Positions 13,052 through 19,394 of a stretch of 19,394 nt of DNA are shown in pieces. Numbering within the stretch: position 1 is the first letter of the stretch; each line of letters opens with the position of its first letter. The notes beneath the pieces were generated by a model. The model worked only from the letters and a program-made list of their open reading frames with translations. It ran no database searches and was not told the origin of the DNA. A program made the translations under genes and the position numbers. The stretch covers positions 1-19,394 of the forward strand of contig CAAGPL010000015.1 in the NCBI GenBank assembly GCA_900771805.1. Reading direction: 5' to 3'. The stretch comes from Bacilli bacterium. GTDB taxonomy: Bacteria; Bacillota_I; Bacilli_A; RF39; UBA660.

Positions 13052-16000
13052 AAAACAGGCTAAGCTGACTAGATTCAGGCATATCATTTAAAATACCCAT
13101 TAAGCGCATTTTATCAATTAATGTTTGAGATATTTTTGCTCTTATTTGCAAATCTTCAATACTAATAAATTCTCCTTTTTGTCTTTCTTGAACTATTTTA
13201 ACTGCAACCGTATCACCTAGGCCATCAATAGAAGAAAATGGTGGGTATATCGTTGTTTCATCTTTAACACCCCAAACAGTAGCATTACTTTTATAAAGAT
13301 CAATTGGTGCAAATGAAATACCTCTTGCTGCCGCTTCTAAGCATACCTTAAGACTTTCTAGTTGTCCTAATTCTTTGTTAGTTGCTTCAAAACCTTTATT
13401 TTGTATTTCAATTATTTTAGCTTTTATTGCATCATATCCTTTAATCATTACATCAACATCAACGTCTGTTGCTTTAGATGTAAGCCAAGACGCATAAAAA
13501 TATACTGGCATATGAACTTTATACCAAGCAATTCTAAAGGCTGATATAACGTATGCTGCTGCGTGAGCTTTAGGGAACATGTATTTTATCTTACCACAAG
13601 AATCTATAAACCAATCTGGAATATCTGCATCCTCCATCGTCTTTTTGTGTTCCTTCCAAGTTTCAGGATCTTTTGATGCTCTTCCTTTACGAACAAATTC
13701 CATTATCTTAAATGCTTTAATAGGTTCTACTCCATGATACATTAAGTATACCATTATATCATCACGACATCCTATAACATCTTTAAAAGGAACGATATTA
13801 TTTTTTATTAAGTCTTGTGCATTTCCAAGCCAAACATCAGTACCATGTGATAGACCTGATATTTTAATTAATTCTGCAAAAGTAGTAGGCTTTGTCTCAT
13901 AAACCATACCAATTGTAAAGTTAGTACCAAATTCTGGTATTCCAAGTGTTCCTGTCTTACACATTATCTGTTCGTTAGTAACTCCTAGCGCCTTTGTTGA
14001 CGTAAATATACTCATCGTATCTTTATCGTCTAGTGGAACTTTTGTTATATCAGTATGAGTTAAATCCTGAATCATTCTAAGCTGTGTTGGGTCTGAGTGG
14101 CCTAGTATATCTAGTTTAAGAACGCACTCATCAATTGCGTGATAATCAAAGTGAGTTGTTCGCCAAGCACTAGATGCATCTTCTGCTGGAAACTGAAAAG
14201 GTGTAAAATCAAATACTTCCATATAATCTGGAATAACAACTATTCCACCAGGATGCTGACCCGTTGTTCTTTTAACTCCAGTGCATCCTAATGCTAAACG
14301 CTCTATTTCCGCAGCTCTTTTAGTAATTACCTTTTCTTCTAGATATCCTTTAACAAAACCATAAGCTGTTTTTTCTGCTACTGTACCAATTGTTCCTGCA
14401 CGGTATACATTATCAGCACCAAATAAAACCTTCGTATAAGCGTGTGCAGATGCCTGGTTTAAATCACTAAAGTTAAGGTCTATATCTGGAACTTTATCTG
14501 CATTAAAACCTAGGAATGTTGCAAATGGCATATCTTGTCCATCTTTATATAAAGTTTCACCGCAACAAGGACATTTCTTATCTGGAAGGTCAAATCCTGT
14601 TGAATATTCACTACCAAGTGCTCTTCCATCATCAAATGTAAATATACTATGTTGACACTTTAAACATCTATAGTGTGCTGGAAGAGGATTAACTTCTGTT
14701 ATACCCATCATTGTTGCAACAAACGAAGAACCAACAGAACCACGGGAACCAACTAAATAGCCATCATCATTTGAATGTTTAACAAGTCTTTGTGCAATTA
14801 AGTATATAGGATCAAAACCACCACCTATAATACCACCTAATTCTTTATTTACTTTATTTTTTAGAGAATCATCTGTTAAAGGACCATCTAAACTATCCCA
14901 GTTTTCTTTAAAATAACTACTTAATAATTCTTTAACAGAATCAAAACCTTTAATAATTACATCATGAAGAGATGCATACGTTTTTTTCTTTAATTCATCT
15001 TCACTAATATCTTTATTTTCTTTTTTTAAATTACTTTCACATACCTTATATACAATATTACCATATAACTCCATTGCAATACGTTCTTCAATATTATATG
15101 GAAGTGGAGTACCATACCAATCTTTTGCTTTATTATATACTAAATCTGTTACAACACGAGGACAATCAAGATAAGTTTTGCCATCATCAGATTTTACTCT
15201 TGGAGAAAATGGTATACCATGAGTATCAATGATAACTTCTATTTCATCAACTAAACTTGCAAATTTATTTGTATTAGTAACAACTATTTCATATGCTAAA
15301 TCTTTATCTAAAAATGAAAAATTATCTAACATTTCATTTGTTGTTCTAAAATGTTGTGAAGGTATTTGTTTTATTTCTTTTTTAGCTAAAGGATGTCTTC
15401 CTCCACCAGGCACTTTTTGATTTACAATTATCTCACGATATATTCTATCTTCCTTAGTAAAATGGTGTACATCTCCTGTTGCAACAATTAACTTACCGCA
15501 AGCTTTAGTTGCATCTATTATTTTTCTTATATGATTTAATAATTCTTCTTCATTTTTAAAATCTCCTAATTGTAATAAATGATCATATACATCAGGTGGT
15601 TGAACTTCTACATAATCATAAAAATTAATTATATTATTTAACTCTTGTCCATCTTTACTTCTAGCCTGGTTAAATACTTCAGATTCATAACAGCCACTAC
15701 CTATTAAAACACCTTCTCTTAAACGTTCTACCTCACTTCTTAAGATTCTAGGAGTTTTATATAAATAAACAGTATTTGCAAGAGATATCATCTTGAATAT
15801 ATTTTTTAATCCTGTTTTATTTTTAGCAATTGCATTAAAATGATATGTTCTACCAAATTTATATATTTCATCTTTTGAAACTAATTTTTCTAAATCACTA
15901 ATCTTTTCATAATTTTGAGATACTAATTTATCAAGCATTTTACTAAATACTCTAGCTGTACCTTCCGCATCATAATCAGCTCTATGATGAGCATCTTCTT

Positions 16001-17642
16001 CCCATGGCACATTATATCTTTTAACTAATGCTGATAAGCTATGTCTTGCATAACCCTGATCTAAAGTCCTTGATAATTCTAGTGTATCAATTACAGTACT
16101 TTTAAATTCTCCTAAATTATACTTTTTCATAGCCATAGTAACAAATGAAATATCAAATTTAGCATTATGTGCAACTAAAGGTAAATCACCAGCCCAAGCT
16201 AAAAATTCTTTAGTTACTACATCTTCACTTTCACAGCCTGATACCATATCATCAGTTATACATGTAAGTTCTGTTATTTTATCTGGAATATGTCTTTTAG
16301 GATCAATTAATTTATCAAATCTATCTATAATATCTCCATTTTTTAATTTAACTGCACCAATTTCTATCATTTGATCTTCACCAGCAGCATTAAAACCAGT
16401 AGTTTCAGTATCAAAAACAACATAACATGTATCTTCTAATGGTAAATCTGTTGGATTAACTACTATATTAACTGTATCATCAACTAACGTAAGTTCTGTT
16501 CCATATAAACCCTTAAAATGATCTTTAGGATCTTTTATATTTTTATTATGTGATTTAATAAGACTATATGCAATAGGAAATGCTTGACAGCCATTATGAT
16601 CAGTTATAGCAACAGCCTTATATCCCATATTAATAGCATTTGTAACAAGTTCACACGTATGTTTTCCTAAATCAAGTTTAGTTAATCCGTCCATTTGACT
16701 CATCATAGTATGGGCATGAAGTTCAATTCTTTTTTCTTTAGCATCATCTTTTATTGTTACATCCTTAGATGGAATTTTACTTACGTTTCTTATGTTTAAA
16801 ACCAAATCCTTAGCATATATATCTTGCTTCACATACCCATTAATTCTAAACCACCCAGATTTCATATTTTTAGATAATTTCTTAAAAATATCTTTATCCT
16901 TTGTAAAATACTTTGCATATATACTATCAGTATTATCACTTATTTTAAACGTTAGTATTTTAAAAGCACTTTTACTAGACTCAAACTCTTCTATACCAAA
17001 TACATAAGCTTCTACAGTAACGCCTGATTCTTCTGCTATTATATCTTTAATTAAAGTAGTATCATCATTTACTAAATTTCCAAGTAAAACTTTATCTTCT
17101 TCTTTTTCTTCTTTTTGCTTTACTTCAGCATTACTTATAACTTCTTCTAAATAAGTATTATTATTCAATTTATTTATGTTAATATCAATTTTTATTTTAG
17201 AAAAACCAAGTCTATTATAATAATTAATTATACTATCTATATTATTATTTAAAATATTTTCTTCTGCTATATTATCTAACTCAATTAATAAAATATTATC
17301 ATTAACAGATACTTTCTTTTCACTAAATAATTCTTTCATAGGTTTAGTTAATGTACTTTTTATAATTGCCCTTTTATAATAATTTATAATTTCATTATAA
17401 TCAATATTTTCAATTACAAATGACGCTTTAATAGAATTCATATCAGGAAAAGAATTATTAATATTATTATCTATATAATCCAATATATCATCATCTAATA
17501 TATTTTTAACTTTAATTACAAATACACCATTTTTTCTTGTTTGATCAAGCCTTAACTTTAATATTTCACCATCTTTAAAATATTCATAATATTTTTCTGG
17601 TAAATTTATTTTCGTTAAAAAAAGTTTTAATTTATCATGCAT
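13050..17642 (-). CDS. polC: DNA polymerase III alpha subunit, PolC type
   Basis: This is the main replicative polymerase of low-GC Gram-positives, with built-in proofreading. Domains in order: N-terminal region (1-190), OB fold (about 207-290), first PHP part (HAHT 309-312, DHNG 348-351), DEDDh exonuclease (DTETTG 411-416, with AHNAKFD and HHRADYDAE), rest of PHP (GDVHHF 723-728), palm/fingers, zinc-binding cysteines (993, 996, 1024, 1027), catalytic Asp1053 and Asp1055 in PDIDLNF, and Asp1178 in LKLDILGHSDPT. A helix-hairpin-helix lies at about 1470-1490, and QLSLF ends the protein as a clamp-binding motif. At 1530 residues it is longer than the roughly 1440 of Bacillus. The usual HDDPT reads HSDPT and LNFSG reads LNFSD. 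AGGTGAT precedes the ATG. Confidence 0.98.
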   Translation of the reverse strand: MHDKLKLFLTKINLPEKYYEYFKDGEILKLRLDQTRKNGVFVIKVKNILDDDILDYIDNNINNSFPDMNSIKASFVIENIDYNEIINYYKRAIIKSTLTKPMKELFSEKKVSVNDNILLIELDNIAEENILNNNIDSIINYYNRLGFSKIKIDININKLNNNTYLEEVISNAEVKQKEEKEEDKVLLGNLVNDDTTLIKDIIAEESGVTVEAYVFGIEEFESSKSAFKILTFKISDNTDSIYAKYFTKDKDIFKKLSKNMKSGWFRINGYVKQDIYAKDLVLNIRNVSKIPSKDVTIKDDAKEKRIELHAHTMMSQMDGLTKLDLGKHTCELVTNAINMGYKAVAITDHNGCQAFPIAYSLIKSHNKNIKDPKDHFKGLYGTELTLVDDTVNIVVNPTDLPLEDTCYVVFDTETTGFNAAGEDQMIEIGAVKLKNGDIIDRFDKLIDPKRHIPDKITELTCITDDMVSGCESEDVVTKEFLAWAGDLPLVAHNAKFDISFVTMAMKKYNLGEFKSTVIDTLELSRTLDQGYARHSLSALVKRYNVPWEEDAHHRADYDAEGTARVFSKMLDKLVSQNYEKISDLEKLVSKDEIYKFGRTYHFNAIAKNKTGLKNIFKMISLANTVYLYKTPRILRSEVERLREGVLIGSGCYESEVFNQARSKDGQELNNIINFYDYVEVQPPDVYDHLLQLGDFKNEEELLNHIRKIIDATKACGKLIVATGDVHHFTKEDRIYREIIVNQKVPGGGRHPLAKKEIKQIPSQHFRTTNEMLDNFSFLDKDLAYEIVVTNTNKFASLVDEIEVIIDTHGIPFSPRVKSDDGKTYLDCPRVVTDLVYNKAKDWYGTPLPYNIEERIAMELYGNIVYKVCESNLKKENKDISEDELKKKTYASLHDVIIKGFDSVKELLSSYFKENWDSLDGPLTDDSLKNKVNKELGGIIGGGFDPIYLIAQRLVKHSNDDGYLVGSRGSVGSSFVATMMGITEVNPLPAHYRCLKCQHSIFTFDDGRALGSEYSTGFDLPDKKCPCCGETLYKDGQDMPFATFLGFNADKVPDIDLNFSDLNQASAHAYTKVLFGADNVYRAGTIGTVAEKTAYGFVKGYLEEKVITKRAAEIERLALGCTGVKRTTGQHPGGIVVIPDYMEVFDFTPFQFPAEDASSAWRTTHFDYHAIDECVLKLDILGHSDPTQLRMIQDLTHTDITKVPLDDKDTMSIFTSTKALGVTNEQIMCKTGTLGIPEFGTNFTIGMVYETKPTTFAELIKISGLSHGTDVWLGNAQDLIKNNIVPFKDVIGCRDDIMVYLMYHGVEPIKAFKIMEFVRKGRASKDPETWKEHKKTMEDADIPDWFIDSCGKIKYMFPKAHAAAYVISAFRIAWYKVHMPVYFYASWLTSKATDVDVDVMIKGYDAIKAKIIEIQNKGFEATNKELGQLESLKVCLEAAARGISFAPIDLYKSNATVWGVKDETTIYPPFSSIDGLGDTVAVKIVQERQKGEFISIEDLQIRAKISQTLIDKMRLMGILNDMPESSQLSLF

Positions 17643-17668
17643 AATATCACCTAACTTACAGCAATAAC

Positions 17669-17697
17669 ATTATAACATTTATAAGTTAATATATAAA
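17669..17697 (-). promoter_or_regulatory. Promoter of polC
   Basis: A perfect TATAAT (17669-17674) lies on the minus strand with a weak TTTATA 17 bases upstream. The predicted start is about 20 bases before the polC ATG. It follows directly on the terminator of the deacetylase-like gene. Confidence 0.55.
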
Positions 17698-17725
17698 GAA
17701 AAAAGTTCTAAAAACAAAACTTTTT
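17695..17725 (-). terminator. Intrinsic terminator after the deacetylase-like gene
   Basis: AAAAAGTT and AACTTTTT form an 8-bp stem (17718-17725 with 17700-17707) with a 10-base loop and a T-rich tail. It overlaps the stop codon. The stem is AT-rich, so it may be leaky into polC. Confidence 0.6.
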
Positions 17726-18566
17726 ATTCAGTTAATAATGTAGATAATTTCTCTATTTCATAACCCCTACTAGTTATCACTTTAAAAGATAAAAGTAAAT
17801 CATTTAGTGAAAGATAGTCCATATCATAAGAAATTATACTTCCAGATGATATTTCTTTTTTTAAACTACTAAAATCCGGTTCTATTATATTAGGCTTTAT
17901 AGAATACATCTTTTTTGAATCACACGCTTCTTTAGATTCTTCATTCTTTTTCTCATTAAGACAATATAATGCTTTTTTTAAACTCATACTTTCTATTAGC
18001 TTATTATATTTTAATATATTTTTACCATTATAAGCACCATTTATACCATAATTATAAACCTCATAACCCTTATCTATTATCTGATATACTAAATTTAAAT
18101 TATCATTAATAAAATTACTATCTATAAAAAAAGATAAATTATAATTTGAATTTAATATAACACTTTTTACAAAATTTATATTTGTTTTATTACTTACCTT
18201 TAATATTATTGAAACCTTTTTATTCTTACCATTTCCTTTAGTAATATAATATTTATTATCTTTTGTAATAGAATTATCTGGTAGTTTCTTTTTATAAACT
18301 ACGTTCTTCTTATTAAATTTATCATCACTTTTCATTTTCTTATACGATAATTCTGCATCTACTACTAATCCTGACATTCCAAGAATAATTTCATCATCTC
18401 TAATTATAGGTTCTATAACATTTCCATCAGTTTTCTTTTTATAATTCATTACTTTTTTCATTAATGGATCATTTTTCCTAGCTTCATCAAACACTTTATC
18501 AGTATAAATAAAACTAAATATTAAAAGAAGAAATAAACTTAATAATTTTATAGTGTTTTTAAACAT
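17724..18566 (-). CDS. Membrane-anchored polysaccharide deacetylase-like protein, catalytically degenerate
   Basis: The N-terminus has a single hydrophobic segment (about 5-22) without an obvious cleavage site, so the protein is probably a membrane-anchored extracytoplasmic one. Residues about 115-278 keep the NodB-fold outline. KVSIILKVSN stands where KxxLTFDDG is expected. NLSFFIDSNFINDNLNLVYQIIDKGYEVYNY copies the taTFFv...i..GhEignH stretch, but the metal-binding His is Tyr. SGSIISYD and SRGYEIEKLSTLL match the C-terminal GsIIllHd and Gy.f..l..ll pieces. The TFDD Asp and the HxxxH His residues are missing, so it is probably a binding or regulatory pseudoenzyme rather than an active deacetylase. 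AGGTGAT precedes the ATG. It lies between an exported protein and polC. Confidence 0.65.
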   Translation of the reverse strand: MFKNTIKLLSLFLLLIFSFIYTDKVFDEARKNDPLMKKVMNYKKKTDGNVIEPIIRDDEIILGMSGLVVDAELSYKKMKSDDKFNKKNVVYKKKLPDNSITKDNKYYITKGNGKNKKVSIILKVSNKTNINFVKSVILNSNYNLSFFIDSNFINDNLNLVYQIIDKGYEVYNYGINGAYNGKNILKYNKLIESMSLKKALYCLNEKKNEESKEACDSKKMYSIKPNIIEPDFSSLKKEISSGSIISYDMDYLSLNDLLLSFKVITSRGYEIEKLSTLLTE

Positions 18567-18606
18567 ATTATTTAATCACCTAATAAACAATATGAAAAAT
18601 ATATAT

Positions 18607-18629
18607 AAAAAAGACTAATTACTTAGTCT
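18607..18629 (-). terminator. Intrinsic terminator after the exported-protein gene
   Basis: AGACTAA and TTAGTCT form a 7-bp stem with a 4-base loop (18612-18629), followed by TTTTT on the minus strand. It overlaps the stop codon. Confidence 0.8.
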
Positions 18630-19311
18630 CTTGAACAAAATCTAATAAATGTTTTCTACTTATTTTAATATAATACTCATTTGGATGAAGAATCATCTTT
18701 CTATCCCATCTACTTGGCCAACCTAGTCCATAAACCAAATAAAATGTATCTCCTGGTTCTAATGTTAATTTATCTCTATCATTCATAAATGTTACTTCTC
18801 CATTTACAGATTTCTTAATAAATTTCGTTCCTGAAATAACATAATCTTGAGCTGTAAGTCCCACACATTGTACTACTGAATCATCTGAGACTTTGTATAA
18901 ACAATTTTGATTTGCTTTATATAGAGGAGATGTACTATCAATTTCACCAGTAGCAAACTTCATATATAAATCTACACTTTCATCCACTGCTGTTACACTT
19001 CCAGTATTTACTACCTTAACAGTAAAATATCTTCTTGCAGTAGGATATGCTAAATCTGCATGAAATGTTACCGTATCATTTTCTACAGAACAACTATCAT
19101 TAGAATAACCTGATTGACTTTCATAACCTGCATCATAATTTTTTATTTCATCTAATATTCCTGTTGTACAAGTCATTGAAAGTGAAAATTCACCTTGCGC
19201 TTTAGCTGTTCCATTTATTGTTAGATTCTGACTAAATAATGCATAACCCGCTACCATTACTAAAAGTAGTGCTAAACATCCTACAAATATTTTATTTCTT
19301 GTTTTATCCAC
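18619..19311 (-). CDS. Exported TasA/camelysin-like protein, 230 aa
   Basis: A short basic N-terminus is followed by a hydrophobic core (about 9-27) and then GYALFSQNLTINGTAKAQGE (22-41), a layout common in SipW-dependent TasA/CalY-type surface or fibre proteins of Bacillota. The rest is beta-rich. Four cysteines lie outside the signal (48, 74, 137, 149) and could form two disulfides (48-74 and 137-149). Repeated YFTVKVVNTGSV and FYLVYGLGW strands fit a beta-sandwich. Translation starts at GTG (19309-19311) with AAGGAG 8 bases upstream. It has its own promoter and terminator. A role in fibres, biofilm or cell surface display is inferred from the N-terminal type only. No SipW-like gene is in this window; lepB at 2606 is a general signal peptidase. 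Confidence 0.7.
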   Translation of the reverse strand: MDKTRNKIFVGCLALLLVMVAGYALFSQNLTINGTAKAQGEFSLSMTCTTGILDEIKNYDAGYESQSGYSNDSCSVENDTVTFHADLAYPTARRYFTVKVVNTGSVTAVDESVDLYMKFATGEIDSTSPLYKANQNCLYKVSDDSVVQCVGLTAQDYVISGTKFIKKSVNGEVTFMNDRDKLTLEPGDTFYLVYGLGWPSRWDRKMILHPNEYYIKISRKHLLDFVQETK

Positions 19312-19346
19312 AAATACTTCTCCTTACCTTTACTTTCTACATGTTT

Positions 19347-19375
19347 ATAATAGCATTTGCTCATCACTAAATCAA
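19347..19375 (-). promoter_or_regulatory. Promoter of the exported TasA-like gene
   Basis: TTGATT (19370-19375), 17 bases, then TATTAT (19347-19352) preceded by TGC, an extended -10. The -10 block matches the one at 8873-8878, including the TGC and the following AAC or AAAC. Confidence 0.75.
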
Positions 19376-19394
19376 GTTTTTTTGTTCTTGTGGA

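Noticed and set aside
15229..15420. Plus-strand open frame, 63 codons
   Set aside because: It is antisense to polC, whose domain sequence here is clear and continuous.
16792..17007. Plus-strand open frame, 71 codons
   Set aside because: It is antisense to the OB-fold/PHP part of polC with no start signals.
1..19394. CRISPR arrays, tRNA or rRNA genes, insertion sequences with intact transposase
   Set aside because: No regularly spaced repeats, cloverleaf-like GC-rich segments or transposase motifs were visible. The only long repeat found is the 52-bp promoter pair.

Overview
This window comes from a very AT-rich, low-GC Gram-positive bacterium, probably a reduced-genome gut lineage of Bacillota/Mycoplasmatota type. 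Three observations support this: a PolC-type DNA polymerase III alpha subunit, the rimM-trmD-rplS-lepB gene order, and short intergenic gaps with A/T-rich intrinsic terminators. TGA ends at least two genes (rimM and the second MFS transporter), so the standard bacterial code applies rather than the Mycoplasma code. Every gene I accept lies on the minus strand, so transcription runs from the right end of the window to the left.

In transcription order, right to left: (1) 19311-18619, an exported TasA/camelysin-like protein with its own promoter and terminator. (2) 18566-17724, a membrane-anchored polysaccharide-deacetylase-like protein that has lost its catalytic residues. (3) 17642-13050, polC, with a promoter and a terminator. 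(4) 12968-10900, an operon of GNAT acetyltransferase, MFS transporter and a 147-aa unknown. (5) 10810-8917, a HAD phosphatase plus a second MFS transporter. Operons 4 and 5 start from almost identical 52-bp promoter modules (one mismatch). (6) 8844-3627, a six-gene operon: a 348-aa unknown, a YgjP-like metallopeptidase, a TrmH/SpoU rRNA methyltransferase, rimM, trmD with an unusual C-terminal extension of about 175 residues, and a 349-aa unknown. (7) rplS behind its own promoter and an L19-type leader, a terminator, then lepB and another terminator. (8) 2493-1188, a two-gene unit of a small coiled-coil Lys/Glu-rich protein overlapping an amidoligase-2 family ligase, with its own promoter. (9) 852-163, an accessory-looking 229-aa unknown after a 335-bp non-coding stretch, then an open fragment running off the left end.

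The centre of the window is housekeeping: chromosome replication, tRNA and rRNA modification, ribosome maturation and protein export. The left end looks like accessory DNA. The most interesting items are the small protein/amidoligase pair (a candidate peptide or protein modification system), the TrmD fusion, the duplicated promoter module driving two different transporter operons, and the pseudo-deacetylase.
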